Part shown: piece after piece, positions 12,152-26,300 of the stretch
Layout: the number at the start of each line of letters is the position of its first letter
Numbering within the stretch: the stretch's first letter is position 1
From: Pseudomonadota bacterium
GTDB taxonomy: Bacteria > Pseudomonadota > Alphaproteobacteria > Acetobacterales > Acetobacteraceae
NCBI GenBank assembly: GCA_021801255.1
Contig: JAJYYH010000009.1
Location: 83,536 to 147,535, forward strand
Length of the DNA stretch: 64,000 nt
Direction: 5' to 3'
Translations under genes and position numbers: made by a program
The notes under the pieces: generated by a model
The model's database searches: none
The model's input: only the letters and a program-made list of their open reading frames with translations
Told to the model about the DNA's origin: nothing

Positions 12152-12544
12152 TCAGGCGCTCCGGCCGCTGCGCGAGGGCGGCAGACCGTTCGTGGCCAAA
12201 TGGTCGGCATCCGCCTGATCGGTCTCCACGCGGCTTGCCCAGGCGCGCAGCCAGAGGGCGCGGGCGTGCAGGTGGGCGACGCCGGTGGTGAGTTTGCCGA
12301 GTTCACCGCGGTAGATGGCGACGCTCGTATCAAGTCCATGCATGGCGCCGCGCAGATCGGCCAGCGCGCTGCGCCAGGTGGCGAGCACGCTGCGCTGGTC
12401 GGCGAGGGCGCGGTCGAGGTTGGCGAGGGCGGTTTGCAGGCGGCTCCGCGGCGGCGCGGCGCGGCGGGCGGGGAAGGAAATGAGTTCGGCCGAGCAAGGG
12501 AGAGGGAGGGGCGGGGTTTGCGGCTGATCGCTGATACGGGACAT
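12152..12544 (-). CDS. Hypothetical helical protein, 130 residues
   Basis: I do not recognise this family. ATG 12544 is preceded by a purine-rich GGAAAAAGAA, a good ribosome site, so I prefer it to the longer frame from 12634. The first ~35 residues are proline-rich and low-complexity. Residues ~38-115 read as amphipathic helices with regular Leu/Ala spacing (LQTALANLDRALADQ, LATWRSALADLRGAM, ELGKLTTGVAHLHAR). There is no signal peptide or membrane segment. Its upstream region is unusually AT-rich for this window. A structural or coiled-coil role is possible but unproven. Confidence 0.55.
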   Translation of the reverse strand: MSRISDQPQTPPLPLPCSAELISFPARRAAPPRSRLQTALANLDRALADQRSVLATWRSALADLRGAMHGLDTSVAIYRGELGKLTTGVAHLHARALWLRAWASRVETDQADADHLATNGLPPSRSGRSA

Positions 12545-12790
12545 TTCTTTTTCCACGACATTTGTGCTGATGATTTGGTTAATAAAACATAAAATGAGAC
12601 CGATTGCCAGAGAAATCTTATAAAAAAATACCACTTGGTAGGAATATCAGCCGCGCGCCCGGACCCCGGACAATCCGATGAAGGATGTTTTGAAAGAGCC
12701 AGGGCACTGTCCTTTCCCGCGATTGCCTTGCCGCCACCTCGGTCGCCGAGATTTGACGGCGGCAGGCGGATCGCGCATTTCGTGAGGGGC

Positions 12791-14086
12791 ATGCGCGCGC
12801 TGTTCGAGATCTCGGTGATCCTGCTGCTGATCGCGCTCAACGGCGTCTTCGCCTTGAGCGAACTCGCGCTCGTTTCGGTGCGCCGGGCACGGCTCGCGGT
12901 GCTGGAGCGCAAGGGCGAGGGGCGCGCGCTGCTCGCCCGCCAACTGGCCGAGGATCCGCAGCGTTTCCTGCCGACCATTCAGGTCGGCATGACCTTGACC
13001 GGCATTCTCGCCGGGGTGTTCGGCGGCGCGCGATTGGCGAGCCGCTTTACCGCCTGGCTCGCCCCGCTGATCGGGGCGGGCCCGCTCGCCGGCGGTCTTT
13101 CCTATGTTCTGGTGGTGCTGCTGATCACCTATCTGACACTCGTGCTCGGTGAGTTGGTGCCCAAGCAGATCGCGCTCCGCTGGCCGGAGCGGACGGCGGT
13201 GCAGGTCGCCGGGCCGGTTGCCCTGCTGGCGCGGATCGGTGCGCCGGTGGTCTGGCTGCTCGGGCGCTCCTCGGCGCTGGTGCTGCGTGCCTTCGGCTTT
13301 TCCCGCCTGCCGAGCCCGGCGGTGACCGAGGAGGAACTCAAGGCGCTCCTCGTCGAGGGCACCGAGGCCGGCGTGCTGGAGACCGAGGAACGCGACATGA
13401 TCGAGCGGCTGCTGCGGCTCGCCGACAAGCCGGTGCGCGCGATCATGACGCCGCGCACCGAAATCGCCTGGATCGACCGCACCGATCCGAGGCGCGACAT
13501 CATCGCCACGCTCAAGGCCTCGCCGCATTCGCGCTTCGTGGTCTGCGACGGCGCGGTCGATAACGTGGTGGGCATCGTCCAGACCAAGGATATCCTCGAC
13601 CGCCTGCTCGATGGCGGGGAATTCTCGCTCGCCGCGGCGCTGCGCCAGCCGATGGTCATTCCCGATACCGTCTCGGCGCTTGATGCGCTGGCGCGGCTCA
13701 AATCCGACCCTCTCGGCATCGCCGTGGTGATGGACGAATACGGCAGTTTCGAGGGCATGGTGACGGCGACCGATCTGCTGGAGGCGATCGTCGGCGATCC
13801 CGCCGAGGCCGTCCCTGTCGCCACCGCGCATGACCAGGGCGAGGTCGAGCGCGAACTCGACGGGCTGATGCCGGTGGACGAACTCAAGGTGCAGCTCGAT
13901 CTGCCCCCTCTGCCGGCCGCCGGCAGCTATCACACCCTCGCCGGCCTGGTGCTGGCGCTGCTGCGCCGGGTGCCGCAAATCGGCGATCGCATCGTCTTCG
14001 GCGGCTGGCGATTCGAGGTGCTGACGATGGATGGCCGCCGGGTCGAGCGCGTGCGGGTGAGCCGCGACCCAGTGGGCGGCACCTGA
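12791..14086 (+). CDS. HlyC/CorC family transporter (DUF21-CBS-CorC_HlyC)
   Basis: A 431-residue inner-membrane protein. An N-terminal DUF21/CNNM domain occupies about 1-190, with three to four hydrophobic segments (ISVILLLIALNGVFALSEL at the start, then around 65-85, 95-125 and 140-160). A CBS pair follows at about 205-330 (RAIMTPRTEIAWID, VVMDEYGSFEGMVT). The C-terminal CorC_HlyC domain covers about 345-425. Relatives export Mg2+ or Co2+, or help membrane repair; which applies here is not visible. ATG 12791 has GAGGGG just upstream. The stop abuts a long inverted repeat. Confidence 0.88.
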   Translation: MRALFEISVILLLIALNGVFALSELALVSVRRARLAVLERKGEGRALLARQLAEDPQRFLPTIQVGMTLTGILAGVFGGARLASRFTAWLAPLIGAGPLAGGLSYVLVVLLITYLTLVLGELVPKQIALRWPERTAVQVAGPVALLARIGAPVVWLLGRSSALVLRAFGFSRLPSPAVTEEELKALLVEGTEAGVLETEERDMIERLLRLADKPVRAIMTPRTEIAWIDRTDPRRDIIATLKASPHSRFVVCDGAVDNVVGIVQTKDILDRLLDGGEFSLAAALRQPMVIPDTVSALDALARLKSDPLGIAVVMDEYGSFEGMVTATDLLEAIVGDPAEAVPVATAHDQGEVERELDGLMPVDELKVQLDLPPLPAAGSYHTLAGLVLALLRRVPQIGDRIVFGGWRFEVLTMDGRRVERVRVSRDPVGGT

Positions 14087-14167
14087 GAGTTTGAAAAAGA
14101 ATGCCCTCTTGCCCGGAAATCGACAGAAAAACCCCAATGTTTCCAGAGGGCATTCTTGTTCAAGTTC
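14087..14167. repeat. Long inverted repeat (23-nt arms), terminator or mini-element
   Basis: The left arm 14087-14109 and right arm 14145-14167 are inverted copies with 3 mismatches in 23. The inner 13 bases (AAGAATGCCCTCT and AGAGGGCATTCTT) match perfectly. The loop itself contains GGAAA and TTTCC positioned to extend the stem past a small bulge. It starts on the base after the stop of the upstream gene. There is no clean U-tract, so it could be a bidirectional terminator or a small palindromic insertion. Confidence 0.6.
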
Positions 14168-14193
14168 GATTGATTTTCTGGCTCTGAGGGAAG

Positions 14194-14862
14194 ATGGATA
14201 CGATTTTTCACGGCGATCTCGGCGCGCCGGGCGGGCGAAGGCGGGCCTGGCTCGACAGCCTGCTGATCGATCACGCAGTCTTTCGCCTGTTTTGGAGCAA
14301 TGCCGGGGTGGTGGTGCCGGGAAGACTCTATCGCTCCAACCACCCGACCCCGGCGCGGCTTGCCGCCCTGGTGCAGCGATATGGCTTGCGCACGGTGATC
14401 AATCTGCGTGGTCGCTGCGCCAATGGCTCGGATGCGCTGACGCGGGAAGCCGCGGCCTCGCTCGGCATCACCTTTATCGACGCGCCGGTGGCAAGCCGGC
14501 TGCCCCGGCGCGCCGATGTCGCGGCGCTGGTCGCGGTGTTGCGCGGCATGGCGGAGCCGGCGCTGGTGCACTGCAAATCGGGCGCCGACCGTGCCGGCTT
14601 CGCCGCCGCCATCTTTCTCATCCTGAACGGGCATCCCGTGGCCGAGGCGTTGCGCCAGCTCTCCTGGCGTTTCGGGCATTTTCGCGGCGCGCGGAGCGGC
14701 ATTCTCGATGCCTTCCTGCTGCGCTACGCCGCCGAGGGCGAGGGGCGGATGGCATTTCTCGACTGGCTCGGGGCGGTCTATGATGAAGACGCGCTGGCGC
14801 ATGATTTCGCCGCCCATGGCCTGGCGCATTTTGTCATGGATCGTGTGTTGCGGCGCGAGTAG
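14194..14862 (+). CDS. Tyrosine/dual-specificity-type protein phosphatase
   Basis: A 222-residue Cys-based phosphatase. The P-loop HCKSGADR has C127 and R133 (the CX5R signature), preceded by the VVPGRLYRSNHPTPARL segment typical of bacterial DSP-like phosphatases, and TVINLRGRC around 68-75. There is no signal peptide, so it is probably cytoplasmic. It lies 34 bases before a Kdo hydroxylase on the same strand, and the two may be one transcript. The substrate could be protein, phosphoinositide-like or sugar phosphate; the neighbour hints at envelope saccharides, but that is inference. Confidence 0.75.
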   Translation: MDTIFHGDLGAPGGRRRAWLDSLLIDHAVFRLFWSNAGVVVPGRLYRSNHPTPARLAALVQRYGLRTVINLRGRCANGSDALTREAAASLGITFIDAPVASRLPRRADVAALVAVLRGMAEPALVHCKSGADRAGFAAAIFLILNGHPVAEALRQLSWRFGHFRGARSGILDAFLLRYAAEGEGRMAFLDWLGAVYDEDALAHDFAAHGLAHFVMDRVLRRE

Positions 14863-14896
14863 CGCGGGGGTTCCCGTGGAGCAAGGACGGAGGACG

Positions 14897-15784
14897 ATGC
14901 GCGAAACCGAGGTCGTGGAGGAATTTCGTGGTCTCGACTGGGCGGGGCCGTTTGACGCGGCGATCCGCGCGCGTGCCGGTGACGCGCTCGAATCGGGGAA
15001 GGTTCTGCTGTTCCCTGATTTGCCGTTTCGCCTCCTGCCCGGCGAGGAGGGGTTTTTGAGCCCCGCGCTTGCGGATCAGAGCCGCAAGAATATCAGCTTC
15101 GATCCGATCACCGGCAAGGTTAACGCCTGCACCCTTTCCGGCCCGGAGGAGCAGCGGCTCGGCGCCATGCTCGACCGCTTCGGCCGCCAGGCACGATCAT
15201 TGCTGGTCGGCCTGATGCCCGGCTACGCGCGCGGGCTGGAGCGGGCGCGCACCAGCTATCGCCCGATTGAGATCGATCACCGCCCGACCTCGCCACGCCA
15301 CGACGATCGCCGGCTGCATGTCGATGCTTTCCCCACGCGACCGATGCGCGGGCGGCGGATTCTGCGCGTTTTTTCCAACATCGCGCCCGACGGCACGGTT
15401 CGGCAATGGGAGGTGGGAGAGAATTTCCCCGATTTTGCCGAGAAATTTTTCCCTCGCCTCCAGCGCCCCTGGCCCGGCGCCGCCTGGGCGCTGGAGCGGC
15501 TCGGCCTCACCAAGGGACGCCGCAGCCCCTACGATTTCCTGATGCTCGGGCTGCATGACCGGGGCAAGCTCGACGAGAGCTATCAGCGCGCCGCGCCGCG
15601 CGTCAAACTTGGCTTTCCCCCCGGCGCCACCTGGATCGTCTATACCGATCAGGTGCTGCACGCGGCCCTGGCCGGGCGATTTGCCCTGGAGCAGACTTTC
15701 CACCTCCCCAATGAAAGCATGCTCCACCCCGAACGCACCCCGCTTCGGGTGCTGGAACGGTTGAGCGGCAGGGCGTTGGTGTAG
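14897..15784 (+). CDS. kdoO: Kdo 3-hydroxylase family protein (KdoO-like)
   Basis: 295 residues resembling the Fe(II)/2-oxoglutarate-dependent Kdo hydroxylases of Burkholderia and Yersinia, which convert lipopolysaccharide Kdo to Ko. The likely metal ligands are in HVDAFP (H141, D143), after a family-like region IEIDHRPTSPRHDDRRL. NISFDPITGKVNACTL lies near 65-80. ATG 14897 was chosen; an AAGGA lies 9 bases upstream. The C-terminal half includes YDFLMLGLHD and TWIVYTDQVLHAAL, as expected for the family. It acts on LPS precursors at the cytoplasmic side of the inner membrane. Confidence 0.8.
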   Translation: MRETEVVEEFRGLDWAGPFDAAIRARAGDALESGKVLLFPDLPFRLLPGEEGFLSPALADQSRKNISFDPITGKVNACTLSGPEEQRLGAMLDRFGRQARSLLVGLMPGYARGLERARTSYRPIEIDHRPTSPRHDDRRLHVDAFPTRPMRGRRILRVFSNIAPDGTVRQWEVGENFPDFAEKFFPRLQRPWPGAAWALERLGLTKGRRSPYDFLMLGLHDRGKLDESYQRAAPRVKLGFPPGATWIVYTDQVLHAALAGRFALEQTFHLPNESMLHPERTPLRVLERLSGRALV

Positions 15785-15789
15785 CGCGA

Positions 15790-15803
15790 CCGCCGATCGG
15801 CGG
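15790..15803. repeat. 14-base perfect palindrome between convergent genes
   Basis: CCGCCGATCGGCGG is its own reverse complement and is followed by six A on the plus strand. It sits in the 87-base gap between the ends of the Kdo hydroxylase and phosphonoacetate hydrolase genes. It lacks a U-run on the correct side for either strand, so it is only a weak terminator candidate. Confidence 0.3.
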
Positions 15804-15871
15804 AAAAAATTCAATCGCTGGAAGTGGCGCGCGGAGCCCACCTCTCGCGCATTTTACGGTGGCCGGCGCGC

Positions 15872-17107
15872 TCAGCCGGTACCGTTCAGCGCATAGTCGA
15901 AAATATCGAAATTGCGGAGCGGCGATTTCGCGCTTTCTTTGCGATAAGCGGCGTTGAGCGGGCGCGAGAGGGCGAAGGGCACTTTTTGCTCGGCAAGCCC
16001 GCCATGCGAGCGCAGCCGGTGGCCGGCGAGGCCGCGGAGATCGTGATCGGCCGGCGTCGCACCGATCACCGTGCCGGCATCGCCGAGGGCGACGAAATCG
16101 GCTTCGAGGTCAGCCGGCAGCGCAAACCGCGCCGCCGCCTCCGCCCCCGCGAGCACCAGCGCGATGCCCGGCAGGCCGCGCGCGGCCGCCATCATCGCCG
16201 CCACCTCGCCGCGCCGGACGTAAACCCGCACGAACGACCCGAGCGCGCCATGATGGCGCACGAAGGGGTCGGTGATCGGGCAGATGACCGTCGCCGCGCC
16301 GGCGCCGAAGGCGGCGTTTAGGTGCTGTTCGAGATAAACGACGCGGGGCGTGCCATCCAGGTTCGCCTTGTCGTTCATGCCGTGATCGGCGACGATGCCG
16401 ACGAGCGCGCCGGCGGCGATCATCGCGCCGATGCGCCGGTCCACCGCATGGTTGAAGGCGTTGGCCTCGGGCTCGCCGGGGCCGGCGCGGTGCTGGACGT
16501 AATCAGAAAGCGAGAGATACAGAACCTCGGCCGCATTCGCTTCGAGCAGTTTCAGGCCCGCGTCCAAAACGAAAAGCGAGAGATCGGCGGAATACTGATC
16601 CGGCGTCGCCCGCCCGACCAGCGCCTCGACCGCTTCGATGCCGTTTTCCGCAAGCGTTGCCCGATCGGCGTATTCCGAGGAAAACGCGATCCCCGTGAGC
16701 CCATGCGCGAGCAGGCGCAGAAGCTTGTCCTTCGCCGTCACCACTGCCACCCGCATCCCCGCCTCAGCCAGCCCGGCGAGGATGGTGCGAGAGCGCATCA
16801 GGCGGGCATCGGTGATCATCCGGCGCTCGCCGCTCGCGCGATCGAGCACGAAATTGCCGGCGATCCCGTGTTGCGCTGGCGGCACGCCGGTGACGATCGA
16901 GACGTTGTTGGGGTTGGTGAAGGTCGGCACGACCGCCTCGGCCTCGTAGGTGAGAAACCCGGTTTCCGCGAGGCGCGCGAAATGCGGCATCACGCCATCG
17001 GCGATGCCACGGCGGAGATAGGCCGGGTCGCAGCCATCATAGCAAATGATCACCGTCGGCCGCACGGGCAGACGATAGTGCCGCCCATTCACCTCCACCG
17101 CTGCCAT
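15872..17107 (-). CDS. phnA: Phosphonoacetate hydrolase
   Basis: A 411-residue alkaline-phosphatase-superfamily enzyme (EC 3.11.1.2) cleaving phosphonoacetate to acetate and phosphate. The first metal ligand lies in ICYDGCD (D24). The nucleophilic threonine is T64 in FTNPNN, followed by SIVTGVPPAQHGIAGNF. Further metal sites appear in LSLSDYVQHR, VADHGMNDK and the C-terminal RSHGGLAEQ. A GAGGGCGAG stretch precedes ATG 17107. No phnW, phnX or phnY neighbour is present, so it is a stand-alone C-P hydrolase gene. Nucleotide pyrophosphatase relatives share the fold, but the order of motifs fits PhnA best. Confidence 0.85.
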   Translation of the reverse strand: MAAVEVNGRHYRLPVRPTVIICYDGCDPAYLRRGIADGVMPHFARLAETGFLTYEAEAVVPTFTNPNNVSIVTGVPPAQHGIAGNFVLDRASGERRMITDARLMRSRTILAGLAEAGMRVAVVTAKDKLLRLLAHGLTGIAFSSEYADRATLAENGIEAVEALVGRATPDQYSADLSLFVLDAGLKLLEANAAEVLYLSLSDYVQHRAGPGEPEANAFNHAVDRRIGAMIAAGALVGIVADHGMNDKANLDGTPRVVYLEQHLNAAFGAGAATVICPITDPFVRHHGALGSFVRVYVRRGEVAAMMAAARGLPGIALVLAGAEAAARFALPADLEADFVALGDAGTVIGATPADHDLRGLAGHRLRSHGGLAEQKVPFALSRPLNAAYRKESAKSPLRNFDIFDYALNGTG

Positions 17108-17224
17108 CTCGCCCTCGCGCCAGCTTCGGCGCGGAGGATAGCGCCGAGGGCAGAGCCACGCCTAGCCGCAAGAGGCTCACGCTTTCGTGCCAGATGCTGC
17201 GCCGGGGGAGAGGGGGAAGCTTTG

Positions 17225-17246
17225 GTTCTTTTTTTCAAAAAAGAAC
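17225..17246. repeat. AT-rich perfect hairpin upstream of phnA
   Basis: GTTCTTTTTT (17225-17234) and AAAAAAGAAC (17237-17246) are exact inverted copies around a two-base loop. They sit in an AT-rich 100-base patch in an otherwise GC-rich window. On the minus strand the hairpin lies after the thiamine gene block and before phnA, so it could stop thi transcription. It may also be a family-specific intergenic repeat. Confidence 0.45.
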
Positions 17247-17305
17247 AATAGAAAAAGCGCTTCTTTTTATAAAAAATAAGCAAAAAATTTTCCCACCGAA
17301 AGGGA

Positions 17306-17458
17306 TTATCTTCTCTTGAAGGCCGGTTTGCGTTTGGCGACGAAGGCTTCGCAGGGGTCTTCGGTCATGCCGGCGCGTTTGGTCATGTGATGGGAGCCGC
17401 GGAAATCGCCGGAAAGCCCGACGCCCGCGAATGCCGTGCCAAACCGCGCCGAGCCCGC
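17306..17458 (-). pseudogene. Remnant of an enoyl-CoA hydratase/isomerase gene
   Basis: The last 50 codons of a minus-strand frame ending at 17306 read like two separated pieces of a crotonase-fold protein fused together. SARFGTAFAGVGLSGDFRGS matches the mid-protein active-site segment (AKFGTAFAKVGLSGDFGG type). TEDPCEAFVAKRKPAFKRR matches the usual C-terminus (TEDFREGVAAFLEKRKPVFKGR type). The N-terminal half and the ~120 residues between the pieces are gone. It lies 11 bases after the thiG stop. I read it as a decayed gene with an internal deletion. Confidence 0.55.
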
Positions 17459-17469
17459 GGTATGCGTGC

Positions 17470-18243
<774 letters not shown>

Positions 18244-18246
18244 GGC

Positions 18247-18458
18247 TCAGCCTCCACCGAAGGGGCGCACGATCTCGATCCGGTCGCCTGGGCGGAGCAC
18301 GGTTTTTTCCCAGACGCTGGCCGGCACCACCGCGTCATTGAGGGCAACCGCCACGCCCTTCCGCCCGACCACCCCCTTGCGCGCGAGCAGGTCGAGCAGT
18401 CGCGGCAAATAAGGTTCGGCCGCGCCGTTGACGCGGAGGATTTCCTCGATCCCCGCGC

Positions 18459-18462
<4 letters not shown>
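18247..18462 (-). CDS. thiS: Sulfur carrier protein ThiS
   Basis: A 71-residue ubiquitin-like sulfur carrier ending in FGGG. The terminal Gly-Gly is adenylated and thiocarboxylated and then delivers sulfur to ThiG. LNDAVVPASVWEKTVLRPGDRIEIVRPFGGG is split as a beta-grasp core with the typical LxxGDxIEIVxPxGGG ending. It overlaps the thiO stop by four bases (ATGA) and lies 3 bases before thiG. It is slightly longer at the N-terminus than E. coli ThiS (66). Confidence 0.92.
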
Positions 18463-23358
<4,896 letters not shown>

Positions 23359-23363
23359 GGGGA

Positions 23364-26300
23364 TTATGATCCGATTTCGTTGTTTTTGGGGCTGTCAGTT
23401 GAGCGCTGTTTTACGGCATGAGCCTCAGCACAGGCGCGGAAGCTGGCGTCGAGACCGGGGCCGAGCAGCAGGATGGCGGCGAGGCGGCGGGCGGTTTCCA
23501 TTACGTGGCGGATTTCCTCGGGTTTCAGATCACGGCCGATGATGGTTTTTTCCCGGTACGAAAGCCATTTTTTCAGCACCTGATAGCCGCCGATATGGGT
23601 TTCCCAGACCGCTTCGGGGATGTTTTTCCAAAAGCTGGTTTCGTTGAGATAGATATCCCGCGTTTTTTTCCCCAGGATGGCGGCGTGGCTTGCGGTCGCG
23701 GCCTCGGTTTCGGCGTAGGCGCGGGAGGTCGATCGGCCCTTGCCGGGCATGGTGACGCCGTTTTCGGTGCGGTTGCCCCAGCCGGCGGAGAGCGCGAAAT
23801 TTTGCCCCGTCGGCACCGCGATGGCGGCGAGTTCGGGGCGGATTTTTCCCGCTGTGACGCAATCGACCGATGTGTCGGGGTCGAGCAGGGCGGCGAGTTG
23901 TTCCCCGAGTGCTGCGGATTGGCGCAACAGATCGGCGTTTTGGGGCAGCGGCACGCGGGGCCAGCCTTGCCGGATGCCGGCGGCGTTTTCGGCGAGATAG
24001 GCGGGCGAGTAGGTGATGGCGAGGGCGTGGCGCCAGACCAGCCGCGCCGACGCGCCGTCTGGCGCCAGGCCGATCTTCGCGAGCCATTCGATGGTCCGGG
24101 CCGACAGATTGGGCCGAGCGGCGCCTGAAAGGTTTTCGCTGATGGGGAAAACAAAAGCGTCGGTTCGCATCCCATGATCGTCGGCGAGCAGGGATGTCCA
24201 GCAGACCGGAAAGCCTTCGGGTTCCGCGACGCCGCGTAGCCGGCTGATCAGAAATCCGCCGGCGTCGGGGAGGATTTTTTGCAGTGTCGGCCGTGGTTCG
24301 TTCCAGATTGGCCGGACCTGGGTGACATAGGCCCAGCAATGCTCGAACGGGCGTAGCCAATAGCGTTTGATCTCGCCCGGCGTAAATGAGGCGCCCCTTG
24401 CCATGGATTGCTCCAGCAAAGCATTGCGAGTCCTCGCGGCATCGAACCGCGCCCGATCCTCCGCCAGCCCCGGCGCCACCCGCCGGACGGCATCCATCAA
24501 TTGTTTCGGGTCGAGATAGATGTTCATCCGTGCTTCGAGCACGGCGCGGTCGTCGTCCATCAGCGCGCCGCCGCGCTTTTCCATCAGCCCGTTGAGCGGC
24601 GCGACGGCAGCGAGGTCGGGGAGCACCGGCCACGCGGCGTAATCGGCGTTGGCCGCGCCGGGGCGGAGGGAAAAACGGTTTTCCGGCTTGGGGTCAAGTG
24701 TTTCATAGCCGGCATCGGGATTTTCCTCCTTCAGCGTGGCCAGCAAGGCGGCGCGCCGATCGGCGGCCCTGGACGGATTGATATCGTCGCGGAATCGATA
24801 GACCGGCCGCTGTTCTTTTCCGGTTCGCACCAGCATCGCGGTCGCGACGCCCTGGCGGATTCCCGGTGAAAATCCGGCAATGGCAAAAACGGTTTCGCTG
24901 CTCCGCCCGTCCGGCCCGTATTCGGTGATGTTGCGGTCGCCGTGCATGTTCTCGATCCATATCCGATCGAACCGCTCGGTCAGCCGTTGGCGCATCACCA
25001 CATAGGAGGCGCCGGAGAGCCAGGAATAATTGGAGATGAAACAGACGATCCCCTTGCCGGCGGCCTCCGCGATGCGGCGCTCGGCAATGCGGAAAAACCG
25101 CACGTAAAGATCATCGAGGTTGAATTTCTTGACCCCCCATTTTTCCCGCAAACCCTCCTTGTAGGGCTGCACGAGATCGCCCTCGGCGGCGGGCGAGGTG
25201 CCGGCGAAGGCGTTGTAGGGCGGGTTGCCGAGGATCACCAGGATCGGCGCCTCGCGCTTGACATGGCGCGCCCGGCTCCGCTCCTCGGTCAACGGCTCGA
25301 AGCCGGGGATCGGCGGCTTCTCGCCGGTCTCGCTCCAGCCGGTGAGGGCGTTGGTGAGAAACACCGAGGCGCGCTCCTCCAGCGCGAGCGCCGCGCCGGC
25401 CTCGGCCAGCGCTTCGCCGATCTGCCAGTGCGCGATCACCAGCGGCGCGGTCATGATCTCGAACCCGTGGATTCGCGTCATCGCGGCGCGTTTCAGTTCG
25501 GCGCCGATCAGCGAGCCCAGCCCTTTTCCCTGCAAGGTGCGGCGGATGCGGGCGAGCACGGCGACGAGAAAGCTGCCGGTGCCGCAACAGGGATCGAGCA
25601 CCACCACCCGCGCATCCGCGAGGCCATCATTGATGCCGAGTTCAGAGCGCAGCACGCGATCGATCCGCTCGACCATGTATTCAACGATTTCGGGCGGGGT
25701 GTACCAGACGCCGAGGTCGCGCCGCAAAACCGGGTCGAAATACTCCAGGAACGGCTCGTAAAAATACTGCACCGCCTGGGCTTCGTGGAAAGCGGTGAAA
25801 AACGCCGCCTGATCGACGCGGGCCAGCGCCCGCGAGGCGGCATCGAGCAGGGGGACGATGCCGAGCGGGGCCAGCGCCTCCGGCGTTGCCACCTGCTGGA
25901 ACAGGAATCGGGCGATCGGCACGCTGAGCGACCATTGCGCCGCCCGCCAATCGAATTTCGCCGCCCGCCCGGCCCGCGCCTCGACGATCCAGGCGGAAAA
26001 CAGGCCATAGAACAGGGTCTGCACCAGGGTCGAGCGGAACAGATGCGCGCCGTCGCGGGCGTCGAAGCTGAGTTCGAGGGTCTCTTCCATGCTGCGGCGC
26101 AAGCTCGCGAGCGCCGGCAGATCGGCGCGTTCGTCGAGGAGGGCCAGCGCGTCGCGGGCGTAGGAGGCGAGAAAGAAGGCGAGCGCGGCCGGCGAGGCCA
26201 GCGGCGCCGCGGTCAACAGACAGCGTTCCAGGAAATCGGCGAAGCGGGTGGCGAGGTGGCGCGGCCTCGTGCCGTGGATCAGGGCGAGAAACCCGGCCTC

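Noticed and set aside
12635..12790. Longer start for the CorC-type gene from 12635
   Set aside because: The added 52 residues are not hydrophobic or conserved in kind, while ATG 12791 gives the usual DUF21 membrane start with a ribosome site.
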